Counted from the stretch's first letter, positions 20,640 to 31,212 are shown. The stretch: DNA of 64,000 nt from Gari tellinella (GCA_922989275.2 OV277871.1:29522693-29586692); one strand, 5' to 3'. The notes: generated by a model from the sequence alone, not told the origin. Numbers and translations: made by a program.

Positions 20640-21118
20640 TTAACCCATTTGTACAGTGGAGAAAACGTTATTCTTTCCCAATAAACGTGTTTACGCTAAA
20701 ACTATTATTTATATTGCAAACAGGTTGGAGCCAGATCAGACGCCGGGTTACCCGGCGTCTGATCAGGCTCCAAACTGTTTGCCACCAAGATAAACATGAA
20801 TTATCAGAATTGTCAAAAAGGTTGTTCTTTTCTACGTTTTAGTGTTTTGCGTTTGCGTACGTTTGCGTTTAAACGGGAACGAATAACAGATTCTCTACTG
20901 TACCCACGATCCCAATATATGGGACATATGCTAACAGTGTAGACGCTAATCAGACGCCGCATCATGCGGCTTCTGATCAGAGTATACACAGTTTGCTGAT
21001 AAGAATTTCAATATAAAACAAAACGAAAATGAAACTTTTGACCAGACATCCGTTTGATAAAAAATGGACTAATCCAATATATAAACATGGAAGAATCCAC
21101 TGGGTAAAAATGGGTTAA
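20640..21118 (-). mobile_element. T element, ACCCA subgroup, with nested A
   Basis: Reverse-orientation copy of the 20208 element. TTAA at 20640 and 21115; the end GGAAGAATCCACTGGGTAA matches. H1 core 20931-20995. A complete family A copy (20654-20900) sits 10 bp inside the left end. Confidence 0.85.
20654..20900 (+). mobile_element. Family A MITE, nested
   Basis: CAGTGGAGAAAACGTTATTC to CAGATTCTCTACTG with TA on both sides, inserted in the T element at 20640-21118. H1 core 20716-20782. Confidence 0.9.
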
Positions 21119-21749
21119 ATCTTTTTAAAAAATCGTTTTCTGCAGCAACAATGCTTAGAATGAAATAGAAGTGCCACAGTTAATAGCACAAGTCTGTTAC
21201 ACAGTTTGTATTCCAAATAAGATGGTTCCAAACTGCCGTTTAAAACAGTGTTCACAAATTCATCCGTTTTATCCTTGTCCTGCCGATCGCGGTTTGACGG
21301 TTTTTAGCAAAACGTTAGAATCCAGACCTGAACGCGGCGTCTGATCTGGGTCCAAACTGATTGACAACCATCTGTAAGTAACTTCTATTTACAAATTCCA
21401 AAAATATTCCATTTGACAAATGTTGCAGACGACAATTTCAAAGGCAGACGATAAATATTTTGAGCAGGAACAAATTTAACCTGTCGGCTTGTAACAAAGT
21501 AATAGTATATCACATAGGTATGTAGATCTAGTGATATTAATCTTGGCTATTAATTATTTTGTCTGGTAATCTCGGGAATTTCTTTTTTTACAATTACCAA
21601 TAAGTAGTTTTCGTACATCTCAACTTATTCCACCCACATAGGTGGTAAGGAATGCGACGGATTAACGACATAACTCACATGCTTTGCTCTAACTTAAATC
21701 CGATTTATGCTAATCTCTAACCTGCTAATCGCGAATTAAACACCGTTTA
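21119..21749. other. T/H1 relics, no gene
   Basis: A partial H1 at 21309-21362 (GAATCCAGACCTGAACGCGG) followed by GCAGACGACAATTTCAAAGGC shows an old T element. The rest is unassigned. Confidence 0.5.
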
Positions 21750-21813
21750 CAAACAGATTGGATCCAGATCAGACGCCGCGTAACGCGGCGTCTGATCTGG
21801 ATCCAAACTGTCT
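21750..21813. repeat. H1 hairpin, perfect arms
   Basis: GGATCCAGATCAGACGCCGC and its complement, GTAAC tip; mismatches only at the outer edge (CAGATT versus CTGTCT). Confidence 0.85.
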
Positions 21814-22257
21814 GACGTAAGTATTGATGTTACCTTGCATTAGATTTTTCCTGAAAATTAATTTTGAAAATAAATTTGCCGGCGAGAAAATCTGAATCAG
21901 ACGGTGTTAAGGTAGGGTAAAGGTGGACGATTATCAGTTTAATTGAGCGTTTAATCCAACTGAAATGTTTTTGAAGATCAGAACATGATTAGTACTCCGG
22001 AACAATGCAAACTATTAAGATGGTATCTACCCCGTATCCTTCAAACAAACGCCGAAAATACCAAAATAATAATAATATAATACCAATTTGCAACAGTTTT
22101 GAACCCCGATCATTTCTTCGACTTTCGTTATGAATGAAAAGTGTATGGCATACACATTATGGACCCAGCAGAATATATTAAATACTGTTGTTTTAACGTT
22201 TTATCAGTTTAGCAGATGATAATTCGGAGCAGACGACTCATTTCGATCATGAGAAGG
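21814..22257. other. T relics, no gene
   Basis: A broken H1 left arm at 22088-22112 and AGCAGACGACTCATTTCG..GAGAAGGTTAA at 22227-22260 are the right end of an old T element that abuts the next one. Confidence 0.5.
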
Positions 22258-22473
22258 TTAAACCCTTAATTGCCTTACCCCGAGTACACTGGTTATTTGC
22301 AAACAGTTTGGATCCTGATCAGACGCCGCGTAACGCGGCGTCTGATCAGGATTTAAACTGTTTGGCACTCATTTCAATATTTCTTATGTTAAAAAACCTA
22401 AACTTTAAATTCGAGAATTTTGAGCAGACGACAAATGTAAATGCTGATGACGTCATGGCAGTGACGGGTTTAA
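22258..22473. mobile_element. T element with H1 core
   Basis: TTAAACCCTTAATTGCC at the left; GATGACGTCATGGCAGTGAC then GGGTTTAA at the right. H1 core 22299-22364 (GGATCCTGATCAGACGCCGC). Sister copy at 41111-41327. Confidence 0.8.
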
Positions 22474-22574
22474 CAATGCAGTAGAAGACAATATTGACAT
22501 GCGTGGAACCTCACGGCGCGTGTGACTTTATTCCTTGTTTTGTAACCTGTATAATTTATGTTTATCTTGATAAT

Positions 22575-22745
22575 AGAGTTCCTGATAAGGAGAGCATTTC
22601 AAATACTCAAAATATTTCATGTCTCCACCAACCCTATGTTGTGACGACTCACGCAATGCGGCGATTCTAATGAGTGGTCACAGCATAGGGTTTGGTAGAA
22701 ATAAGAGTTTTACGCACTCAAGGTATATATATGAAGCGCTGTCGA
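22575..22745. mobile_element. Family Q foldback MITE
   Basis: Inverted repeat AACCCTATGTTGTGACGACTC against GTGGTCACAGCATAGGGTTT with a GATTCTAATGAG centre. The same centre occurs at 36253 and 55009. Confidence 0.6.
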
Positions 22746-22759
22746 TATATATTATAAAA

Positions 22760-23006
22760 CAGTTTGCCATTTAAACGACACCGAGTACAAACGAATGCAT
22801 TGAAATGAAGAAAAGTTTCTTTTGGAAAATATAAACATTGTTTTCGAAATTGAATGTAAACGAAATGTAGTAAAAAATGAAGAAAGAATTCTTTTGGAAT
22901 GAATTATATAAATGAATTATTTATTTTTTATCTGAACGGCAAACAGTTTTGAGCCTGATCAGACGCCGAGTTTCCCAGCGTCTGATCTAGCTCAGAACGG
23001 TTTGCA
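22760..23006 (-). mobile_element. Diverged family A copy
   Basis: CATTTAAACGACACCGAG and ACAAACGAATGCATTGAAATG resemble the A interior. H1 core of the GAGCC type at 22939-23006. Ends are not clear; an internal AAGAAA.TTCTTTTGGAA repeat adds length. Confidence 0.5.
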
Positions 23007-23110
23007 ATGGTAACAAATGTAGTTATTTTACTCACAAAAAGAATTCACAAAGAGGACGAACATTTTGCTTACATAACCCTTATTCGGCTATAAGTTTACA
23101 TTCACGCGGT

Positions 23111-23608
23111 TTAACCTTTTCATTCCCAGTGACCTCATAAAGAAGCATTAGCAAACATTTTTGATCCTGATCAGACGCCGCGTAACGCGGCATCTGATCA
23201 GGATAAAAAATGTTTGACACTTGTTTTGAAATTAGGTCAGTTAATATAATGCAATATAATACCTTTGAAACCATATTGGAGACAACTGTATTGAAGCAGA
23301 CGACAATATGTCGGGGAAGAGGTAAAAATCTCACGATAAGTTTGATCATGAAAGGGTTACAGTGGAGAATATGTTATTCTTTCCCGTTTAAACGCAAACG
23401 TACGCAAACGCAAAGCACTAAAACGTAGAAAAGAACAATTTATGGACAATTCTGATAATTCTTGTTTATCTTGGTGGCAAACAGTTTGGAGCCTGATCAG
23501 ACGCCGGGTTACCCGGCGTCTGATCTGGCTCCAAACTGTTTGCACTGCAAATAATAGTTTTAGCGTAAACGCGTTTATTGGGAAAGAATAACACATTCTA
23601 CACTGTAA
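23111..23608. mobile_element. T element with A inserted in its TTAA
   Basis: TTAACCTTTTCATTCCCAGTG at 23111; right end CATGAAAGGG at 23347-23356. The terminal GGGTTAAC is split between TT and AA by the A element at 23360-23605, with TA duplicated. H1 core 23150-23220. Confidence 0.8.
23360..23605 (-). mobile_element. Family A MITE
   Basis: TA-flanked, 246 bp. H1 core 23478-23543 with perfect arms apart from the conserved mismatch. Confidence 0.9.
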
Positions 23609-24423
23609 CATCAGAAAGCTTCTAAAGGGTCTGCACTTTATTCTTATAACATTTGTCTGACACGAGACCAGTGGGAGAAATATTTCTTTATTTTTTTTGG
23701 CCCATGTTGTAGTTTAGAAGACACATGATCATGGTGGGTAGAGTTTTATTAAAGATGTTCAGTCAACACAGCAACAACAATGGCAACAACACCAATCACA
23801 TAAACCATTCTGTGTATCAACTGGTTCATACATTCTCCTCTGGTGGATGCTAGGTACTACTTTTCGAGTAGTGTTTTAAGAGTTATTTATCTTTGTCAGC
23901 GTCTTTTACCAAGAAAATCAACAAAAACACGTTTAAAAGGCAAATATAATATTCTACAGTCATCTACAGTTATTGTGCGGTTGCGTTCCGTGTGTAATTG
24001 CGATAAATGAATAAAATATATCATTAATGGTTTTTTTTCCAAATGCACTACTTTTTTTTAATTTAAATCGATTTTAATTGCTCACAAATTAGACATAAAA
24101 CGTCATGCCATGAATCTAATTTTAATTTGAAGTTGTAGCCTGTGACAGAGACGTATGTTGACGAACGAACGAATACTGTCTGCGGAGGAGATTGCACAGC
24201 AGTTACAACAACAACAACAATAATGACACGAAGCACAGCAACAGCAATAACTACAAGTATAGCAACAAGGGAGTGGTCGCTTCGTCCAGGAACTCGATTG
24301 CAAAATGTATATACATAGAAACGGCTTAACCATAATCCTGTTAAATTACCATTCAGCGATTCATCCGAGAAACTTTAAATGGACAAGTCCAGTTTCCAAT
24401 TAAGTCAAGTTCATGTATGACTA
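23609..24423. other. Non-repetitive stretch with CAA/CAG tracts
   Basis: ACAACAACAACAATAATG and neighbouring imperfect CAA/CAG repeats lie at 24200-24270, with another CAACAACAATGGCAACAAC at 23771. A minus-strand frame here reads cysteine- and serine-rich only because of the repeat; I do not call it a gene. Confidence 0.45.
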
Positions 24424-24788
24424 TTAACCCATTCCTCCATTCATACGCCTTTCCATATATGCTTTTTGTTTATTGCTCAACTGAAGAAAACATCTCCAAT
24501 TTATACAGCCAATAATATGTACCAGAAGAAAAAGTTTCTTTATCCTAGCACATGTTAGCTTAACTCTTTGAATCCTAGTCCCGCATATATGCGTCATTTG
24601 CAAATAGTGTACCCCTGAGGAATTCACTTGTCCTATGCAAACAGTGTAGACCCTGATCAGAGGGCTCCTTAAGGAGGCATCTGATCAGGCTCTACACTGT
24701 TTGTCATTTTGACATCTATTGTAAAACCCAACCCTAAAAAGTGAAAACTGGAATTGTCCATTTTAGGTTTCAGGGAGGAAAGGGTTAA
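24424..24788. mobile_element. T element, CCTCC subgroup
   Basis: TTAACCCATTCCTCCATTC at the left; TTTCAGGGAGGAAAGGGTTAA at the right. H1 core 24638-24702 of the GTAGACCCTGATCAG type with a GGCTCCTTAAGGAGGC tip that contains TTAA. 365 bp. Confidence 0.8.
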
Positions 24789-24860
24789 AGTAGACTAAAC
24801 CGTAAAGCAGAATACGCATCAAGGCGCATTCTGCTTTACTTTCAACTTGCTTTATTTGGT
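24789..24860. repeat. H2 hairpin
   Basis: CGTAAAGCAGAATACGCATC pairs with AAGGCGCATTCTGCTTTAC. It immediately follows the right TTAA of the preceding element. Confidence 0.7.
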
Positions 24861-24909
24861 TGACTATCTTCAATACTAGAAACGAAACAAGCTACGCATA
24901 GGTAATGGA

Positions 24910-25088
24910 TTAAGGGATGCTTTCTGCAAGAAATTACAAAATTGCAAATACTGTAGACCCTGATCAGAGGAGTCCTTCAAGGGCTCTCTAATCAGGAGTT
25001 ACACTGTTTGCATAGAACAAGCATACCCTTGATAGGTACACCGTTTGTTAATGACGAGTATACTCGTCGCTAGGGTTGAATGTGTTAA
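24910..25088. mobile_element. T element with H1 core
   Basis: TTAAGGGATGC at the left and GACGAGTATACTCGTCGCTA then GGGTTGAATGTGTTAA at the right. H1 core 24944-25009, GTAGACCCTGATC type. The left terminus is uncertain. Confidence 0.55.
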
Positions 25089-25355
25089 TAAATATATATT
25101 AGCAGGCATGCATGGAGCCATTTTAACCATTATCTTGCTAAGTTGTCATCTGCTTAAAAACGGTAGCCTGCAAAATAACTAGTTATTATAAATCATAATA
25201 ATTATATAACGTTTTGTATCATATTTATAAAACTATTTTATTTTATAATTTTATAATATACTTATATGTTTTTATGAATTAGTATGCCTTGATTAATTGA
25301 AAAAACAAAAACAACACCAAACCAACACCAACAAACAACAACATTAGAACGATAT
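25089..25355. other. AT-rich, no gene
   Basis: TTATA-rich sequence at 25180-25290, then CAACACCAACAAACAACAAC. Nothing else. Confidence 0.4.
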
Positions 25356-25410
25356 CCAAACATTTGGATCCCTGTCAGACTCCGCTTGGACCGGGATCCA
25401 CACTGTTTGC
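25356..25410. repeat. H1 hairpin, degraded
   Basis: CCAAACATTTGGATCCCTGTC with CGGGATCCACACTGTTTGC. Confidence 0.65.
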
Positions 25411-25712
25411 AAATATAGGTAAAGGATTTGTTTATTATAGTGTCACCCCTATTGAAAGGGCCAGCCAGTTTGGCTTATGAGACACCTATCCTTTTTGCGC
25501 GCACAGTACCTCCCGAATCCATTCTCTTATTGCCGGGCGCCTGGCAGAGACGGGCCACGGTTGCGGTATATAAGCCAAGTCGCGCTAACATGATGAGGGT
25601 TACATGTAAACGTTTATCCTGGTTAATAATCGTTGGTTTAAACAATGGCGTCTTTAAAAATGTCATATGAACAGCATCATGACCTTTATCAATGAGAAAA
25701 CATTCAAACCGA
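25411..25712. other. GC-richer non-repeat segment
   Basis: 25450-25600 is clearly more GC-rich than the rest (GCCGGGCGCCTGGCAGAG) and contains GGTATATAAG at 25564, a possible TATA element. It is open on both strands but short, and could be an LTR or promoter remnant. Not assigned. Confidence 0.3.
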
Positions 25713-25783
25713 TGTCAAATAGTTTTGATTCCAACTCGGATTTTCGATGTTCTCGGCGCCTGATCTGGTTCCAAACTGTTTGT
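25713..25783. repeat. H1 hairpin, degraded
   Basis: AATAGTTTTGATTCCAACTCG with GCGCCTGATCTGGTTCCAAA. Confidence 0.6.
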
Positions 25784-25907
25784 AAGTGTCAGCTACAATA
25801 TGTTAACTCATTCACCACTGAAACTTTAATGGACAATTCCAATTTCAATATAAGTCAGGTCCATTTTTGACTGCTGAGGATGGATTTTAACAATAATTAA
25901 CTAAATG

Positions 25908-25945
25908 ACAAACAGTGTAGACCCAGATCAGAGGACTCCTTAAGC
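25908..25945. repeat. H1 left arm only
   Basis: ACAAACAGTGTAGACCCAGAT then CAGAGGACTCCTTAAG; the right arm is deleted just after the TTAA-containing tip. Confidence 0.6.
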
Positions 25946-26085
25946 ATAGGACCAGTGTACTCTTGACAGGTATACTCGTCACTAGGGTTAATATGTCAAT
26001 CATGATAAGTGTTAATCGGTAGGATTAACCACCTGTGCTCGGAAATACTTAACACTGTCAACCCCAGCGACGACTATAGTCGTCA

Positions 26086-26331
26086 TTAACCATTTCAAGC
26101 CTACAGCCCTCCGTAGAGATTACTGATTACATAAGCAAACAGTGTAGACCCTGATAAGAGGGCTCCTATAGGAGCCCTCTGATCAAGGTCTGCACTGTTT
26201 GATGTTTTCAATGGTTTTTTTGTTGTCATACCAGAAATACAAAAGTAGATTTGTTAAAAATGTCTGTACTAGAAAAGTGCAAAAAGATTATAAATACCTA
26301 TACAAGAGATATTTAAGGTTGAAAGGGTTAA
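26086..26331. mobile_element. T element with H1 core
   Basis: TTAACCATTTCAAGCCTAC at the left; TTGAAAGGGTTAA at the right. H1 core 26135-26201 with a GGGCTCCTATAGGAGCCC tip. The preceding 26049-26086 carries another T terminus (TTAACACTGTCAACCCCAG). Confidence 0.7.
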
Positions 26332-26364
26332 CAGTGTTCATGCGAAGAGTTTACTCGTCCTATA

Positions 26365-26430
26365 CAAACAGTGTAGACTCTGATCTGATGGCTCCAGCGG
26401 GAGCGCTCTGAGCAGGGTCTACACGGTTGG
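26365..26430. repeat. H1 hairpin
   Basis: AAACAGTGTAGACTCTGATC with GAGCAGGGTCTACACGGTT; tip GGCTCCAGCGGGAGC. Confidence 0.7.
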
Positions 26431-26539
26431 TCATTTTGTAATACTAGTATAATGTTAAAACCACCTGTAAATAGTCAATACCGGTAGTAGACTAGAATTA
26501 ATTCAGATTAATTGTAATATTCAATTAAAAATTTCAGGG

Positions 26540-26665
26540 GCGAATAGTTTAAATCCGTTTAACTTTCTGCCCGAAACCGACGAGTTCATGATAATCTGTT
26601 TCAAACAAGCTGTATCCGGCAGATGACCGGTAACTCGGTGTTTTAACTGGATCGAAACTGTTTGA
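26540..26665. repeat. H1 relic, tip expanded
   Basis: CGAATAGTTTAAATCCGTTT and GTTTTAACTGGATCGAAACTG pair weakly across unrelated sequence. GGTAACTCGGTG marks the tip. Confidence 0.4.
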
Positions 26666-26883
26666 CACTCTGGTGATATTTACTGAAATTAAATACAGAT
26701 GGATCCACTCAGGCTGAGAATTATTTGCAGCCGACACATTAAACCTTTCATATTCAAATTGTTGGGGAGATTTTACCCCTGCACCGCTTTATTGTCGTCT
26801 GCCTCAATATTAATGTCTGCATTTTCGTTCAAAATTTAAAAAAAATAAGGCAGTATGACTGAAGAAATTTCAAAACGAGTATC

Positions 26884-27299
26884 AAACAGTTAAGATCCTG
26901 ATCAAACGACGCGAGACGCGGCTTCTGATCAGGGGCCCGTTTCATAAAACTTCGTACGACAAATGTTGTCGTAAGTTAGATTATAGTCTCAATCATTATC
27001 TATATCTCCATCTAATCAAGTCTTGTGACGTCTGTTTGGAATCGTCTTGAAAAGACAATTCCAAACAGATGTCACAAGACAGAATTATATCTCCATCTAA
27101 TCCAGTCTTGTGACGTCTGTTTGGAATCGTCTTGAAAAGACAATTCCAAACAGATGTCACAAGACAGGATTAGATGGAGAAATCAGAAATTAAATGTATA
27201 ATAAAGTTTTGACTTACGATCGTTTTTGTCGTACGAAGTTTTATGAAACGGGTCCCTGAATCCCTGCTTTTGACGAGTCAATGAGAACCAAAGGGTTAA
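26884..27299. repeat. T/H1 relic split by family B
   Basis: H1 left arm and tip at 26884-26929, ending CTTCTGATCAG, then family B (26930-27258), then ATCCCTGC..CAAAGGGTTAA at 27259-27298, the T right end. Confidence 0.6.
26930..27258. mobile_element. Family B MITE with duplicated centre
   Basis: Ends CAGGGGCCCGTTTCATAAA and TTTATGAAACGGGTCCCTG. The hairpin TCTTGTGACGTCTGTTTGG..CCAAACAGATGTCACAAGAC occurs twice in tandem (27010-27085 and 27100-27170), about 85 bp apart. Confidence 0.8.
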
Positions 27300-27375
27300 G
27301 CAGATAATAAGTACATATAAGGCCCTAAACCCATTTGTCCCTCGTATAACGTCATATAAAGAGGACAAATATTAG

Positions 27376-27718
27376 GCAAACAATGTAGACTCTGATCAGA
27401 CGCCGCATAATGCGGGGTCTGATCACAATCTACACTGTCGCCAGGCTCCGAGGTTATAAAGCCTTTGACTTAAGTCTAAACTCGTTCCCAAGCATTTGAT
27501 TGGTCAGATTTGAGCCTATGCTCAAATCTGACCAATCAAATGCTTGGGAACACACTCAGACTCAACTAAAACGCTTTATAACCTCCGAGCCTGATAGGAA
27601 TTTCAATATAAAACAGAACGAAAATAAAAATTAAGACCAGGCACACCTAAGACAAAAAAGATTGACTAACTCAATAAAAAGCATTGAAGAAAACACTATG
27701 GGTCCAAATGGGTTTTAA
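27376..27718 (-). repeat. T element, ACCCA subgroup, with nested C
   Basis: H1 core of the GTAGACTCTGATCAG type at 27376-27440, interrupted at its right edge by family C. Beyond C the T interior resumes (GGAATTTCAATATAAAACAG) and ends AATGGGTTTTAA, as in 20640-21118. Confidence 0.65.
27442..27591. mobile_element. Family C foldback MITE
   Basis: CAGGCTCCGAGGTTATAAAG to TTATAACCTCCGAGCCTG. Central AAGCATTTGATTGGTCAGAT with perfect complement and a GCCTATGC tip. Confidence 0.85.
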
Positions 27719-27726
27719 GTTTTACA

Positions 27727-28001
27727 TTGGACCGTATATAGTAGTCTAGTGGCAACGCGTTAGACTGCAAATTCAGGGGTCGTGAGTTCGATTCTCTACC
27801 GGACCATGTCCTTCGGATGAGATTTTGAACCGAGGTTGTCATGTACTTTTGGCATGCAAAATAATCAAAGGACTCTATCGAAAAAGAGTAGAACACCCTG
27901 TCTGGTTTCCTCTGTATCCAATTCCCCCTCTCTATGGGAAGTCCAATTATAAGACCGAAAGTGACAAAAACGGACGTAAATCAAAATAAACCAAAACAAA
28001 C
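27727..28001 (+). mobile_element. tRNA-derived SINE, second family
   Basis: Box A TAGTCTAGTGGCAACGCG near 27741 and box B GAGTTCGATTC near 27784 are in tRNA spacing. The body ends ACCGAAAGTGACAAAAACGG then GACGTAAATCAAAATAAACC. No clear target duplication. Part of the body is open on the minus strand but has no recognised product. Confidence 0.7.
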
Positions 28002-28247
28002 AGATTTCGTGTGCAGAGGGTAAAGAGAACTATGCCATGTCATGTTATAAACATCTTCCGAAGGTCACGCAGGGTTTTAATTTACAACTGCGGAGTATAA
28101 TATATCGGGAGACATATGAAATAAGCTACATGTATATTAACCCGTTTTACTGACATGAAATCATCGGTTTTATACAATTAACGTCTGTGTTTATTTTTCA
28201 AATTTAAATTTAGATAAATTGACCAATGCTTTATTGTTATGAGTGTC

Positions 28248-28312
28248 AACCAGTTTGGATTCTGATCAAACGCTGCGTTATGCGGCGTCTGATCAGGAGT
28301 AAGACAATTTGC
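28248..28312. repeat. H1 hairpin
   Basis: GGATTCTGATCAAACGCTGC with GCGGCGTCTGATCAGGAGT; outer arms degraded. Confidence 0.7.
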
Positions 28313-28317
28313 AATTA

Positions 28318-28736
28318 CAGTGTTCCTTCTCTACAAAGACGCCAAATGGGAGGCACATATTGCGTGTGTTGTTCGGAGGGAGTCGTTATAGGGAGGAAAA
28401 CTTAAGACGTTGCTTATTTTTGCATACAGTTTGAATCCACATCAGACGCCGCGTAACACGGCGTCTGAACTGAATTCAAGCTGTTTGTCACTCACCATTA
28501 TATTTATTCTTTCAAAACACGAATGAATAGCAGACCTGTTATAAATTCGTGATCAAACTATCCACTTGTATGTAACTTTAAAAAGTATTTGAGGAAAAAC
28601 AGCAGACGACAAATTTAAGAAGACGGTATTGTAGCCAGGAAAAGTTTTGACATTAATGTCCTGTTTAGGGAGCTGTGGCAAGGGTCGTTGTAAATAGGGA
28701 GTCGTTGTTGGGAGAGCCGTTGCAGGGAGCGAACTG
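28318..28736 (+). mobile_element. Family E MITE
   Basis: TA, CAGTGTTCCTTCTCTACAAA; right end CCGTTGCAGGGAGCGAACTG, TA. H1 core 28422-28488. Longer than other copies (419 bp), with extra sequence near 28500-28570. Confidence 0.8.
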
Positions 28737-28870
28737 TAAAGATTTACTCATGTAAGGAGTGAAGGGTTGAATTTCACATGTCACCTCTTCTAAAGAATGC
28801 TGCTTTTTTGTTATGATGGCTTTATCACAAGTTCAATCCATTATGCATAAGTATATTTCTAGTTTTCAAG

Positions 28871-28955
28871 ACAGGTGACCACTAACAACAGGTTGAAAGT
28901 AAAGCAAAATGCACATTAAGGCGCATTCTGCTTTACTTTCAGTCTACTCTAACCT
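28871..28955. repeat. H2 hairpin
   Basis: AACAGGTTGAAAGTAAAGC..GCACATTAAGGCGC..GCTTTACTTTCAG; tip contains TTAA. Confidence 0.75.
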
Positions 28956-29321
28956 TCCATATGCAAGGGTATAAAAACATTACTTATTACACAATATTCA
29001 AGACTGTATAAAGAGGAACTATATTCTTTAATAGAGGAATAAATCAAAGGCATGAAAAAGCGTTTTTATGTGAAAATGGGTCAATCTTGTAGCAAACTTG
29101 ATGGGAACCTACCAATCTTAAATTAAAGATTAAATAAGACCTGTTTCTTAGCTAATTTTAAAACTGGAAAATATGAGAATATATTACATGTAGTGCAATG
29201 TTGACAATTATTGCATGGCTTGCCTTATTTACATAATAATACGCCACCAGCCTGTGGAGGTAATTATTCAGACTGGCCATGACCTAAGCGATATTATTAC
29301 CTGCAGAATACCACACAGGTA
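28956..29321. other. T tail and unassigned sequence
   Basis: GACTGTATAAAGAGGAACTAT..GAGGAATAAATCAAAGGC (29003-29055) matches the region after H2 in the T element at 12905-13157. The rest is unassigned. Confidence 0.4.
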
Positions 29322-29537
29322 CAGTGGAGAAAACATTATTCTTTCCCGTTTAAACGCAAACGAACAAAACGCAAAGCCCTAAAATGTAGGTAATTACCAT
29401 TTTTTGACATTTCTAATTATTGTTTTTAAATCTGAGTGACAAACAGTTTGGAGCCTGATCAGACGCCGGGTTTGCAATGGAAATAATAGTTTTAGCGTAA
29501 ACGCGTTTATTGGGAAAGAATAACGTTTTCTCCACTG
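29322..29537 (-). mobile_element. Family A MITE with collapsed hairpin
   Basis: Complete ends and TA flanks but only 216 bp. The H1 core keeps its left arm (AAACAGTTTGGAGCCTGATC then AGACGCCGGG) and jumps to TTTGCAATGG; the right arm is gone. Confidence 0.85.
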
Positions 29538-29684
29538 TATATATACCTATATACTTTAAAATAGTGATGACTTAACACATTAACTCATTCCTCCCTGTTT
29601 CAAATAGAAAAAATTCTTAGTTCCTATTTTGCTAAGAACATGTTTGTCTATTTATGGTTGCATTTGTCAATTTATACTTCAAAT

Positions 29685-29752
29685 GACAAACAGTGCTGAA
29701 TCTAATCAGAGGGCTACTACAAGTGCCCTCTGATCTGAGTGATCATTGTTTG
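29685..29752. repeat. H1 hairpin
   Basis: ACAAACAGTGCTGAATCTAAT..CAGAGGGCTACTACAAGTGCC..CTCTGATCTGAGTGATCA; degraded arms. Flanks hold T-type termini. Confidence 0.6.
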
Positions 29753-30033
29753 TACACAGGACTCATCAATGAACCCCTGTGATGGCAAGTTAGTTTTATG
29801 ACCTGGTGCCGTTTCAGGACATAGGACAAGCATACTCTTCACAAGTACACTATTTGCAAAGCGTACGACGCGTATATGCGTGTCTCTTTTGTTTAAAATG
29901 CAAAATGCCCCTTCTCTAGCGACGCAGATTATTCAATAATATACATGTACATGTACAACATAAATCATCAGAACAATAGTAATTAAGTAATTTGATGATC
30001 TCATCCTGCTCTTAAAGCAGACGATTGGTTTTA

Positions 30034-30264
30034 CAGTACAGAAGACGCTAATTCTTCCCCTTTTAAACGCAAACGCATCGCAATAGAATGTAGAAAATTA
30101 CATTCAGGATTTCCTATACCGATTTATTTTAATGTGAGTGGCAAGCGGTTTGAAACCAGATCAGACGCCGGGTTACCCGGCATCTGATCTGGCTACAAAC
30201 TGTTTGCAATTAATACACCAGTTTTAGCAATAACGCGTTTATTAGTGAAGACCTTTCTTGACTG
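30034..30264 (-). mobile_element. Diverged family A MITE
   Basis: CAGTACAGAAGACGCTAATTC to CCTTTCTTGACTG with TA flanks. H1 core 30140-30209 intact. Termini more diverged than elsewhere, so an older copy. Confidence 0.75.
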
Positions 30265-30353
30265 TAAGCACATATCGTGACAAAATCAGCTACATAGTGT
30301 CTCAAAACTATTGTTTTTGCCAAGGAAGATTATACGTTGTCAAATATAAACAT

Positions 30354-30560
30354 TTGGGGAATACTTTATTCTTTCCTAATAAACGACTTTGTGCCAAAAC
30401 AATGCTATCTATTGCAAACAGTTTCGGGGAGCCAGTTTGCAAACTATGTATATACATGTATCAGGTTAAAACATTGTAAACATGTTCAAAAACCTGCAAT
30501 TTTCTACGTATTATTGTATTGCGTTTGCGTTGAGTTAGTTTGAACGGACATTCCCAACGT
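30354..30560 (+). mobile_element. Diverged family A MITE
   Basis: GGGGAATACTTTATTCTTTCC, AATAAACGACTTTGTGCC, then a collapsed H1 (GCAAACAGTTTCGGGGAGCC then AGTTTGCAAAC), then TTGCGTTTGCGTTGAG. Confidence 0.65.
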
Positions 30561-30786
30561 AGTAAGATATCTATGGATTATAGCGCAACCCTTTGAAAAA
30601 TCAACCTATTTCAGAAAACTAAAGAATACAGCTTTATTACAGCGGACAAGACGGCAAACCTTATATAGTTTATTTTCGCGATTACCTTATTTTCGCTATA
30701 TTCGCTAAATAGGTCATATCTAAATAGCCATGGATGTGCAAGTTATAAGAGATATAGTTTCTTCCACCTAGAAGATCATGATGGTA

Positions 30787-30858
30787 CCTTAAAACAGACT
30801 GAAAGTAAAACAGAATGCGCTTTAGGCGCATTCTGCTTTAGTTTCAACCTACTTTAAG
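30787..30858. repeat. H2 hairpin
   Basis: CTTAAAACAGACTGAAAGTA..AGAATGCGCTTTAGGCGCATTC..TAGTTTCAACCTACTTTAAG. A family A right end (GAACGTATCCTCCACTG) follows at 30912-30945. Confidence 0.75.
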
Positions 30859-31143
30859 TGACATATGTCTTTAAAACTAGAAACAGGCTATGGGACAATT
30901 GATTGAAGTATTTAAACGGAAAAGAAGAACGTATCCTCCACTGTAACTGCGGAGGTAAATATTTCGCTCAATATTTCGGCCAACTATTGGATAAGCGATA
31001 TAAATACTAGTCTACCTGACAGGTTCATAAATAGTAATGACTTAAACCTTTCCATATGAGAATAGACCGTCTGCAAATAAACATACTGCTTTAGCGTTAG
31101 CAATAAAACATTCTACATTTTTCTGTTGCAAATAACCTTTAGT

Positions 31144-31212
31144 GGCAGAGAGTTTGAACCCTGATGAGACACCGTGTTTCTCTGGCGTCTCATCTGGTTC
31201 CAAACTATTTGC
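31144..31212. repeat. H1 hairpin, GATGAGAC variant
   Basis: GAACCCTGATGAGACACCGTG with TGGCGTCTCATCTGGTTCC. The T/C change occurs on both arms. Confidence 0.7.

Noticed and set aside
24103..24333. Cysteine-rich minus-strand frame
   Set aside because: Cysteines come from the CAA/CAG tract; no signal peptide or splice context.
27727..27810. A genuine tRNA gene
   Set aside because: Box A and B are present, but the stems are imperfect and the sequence continues into a SINE body.
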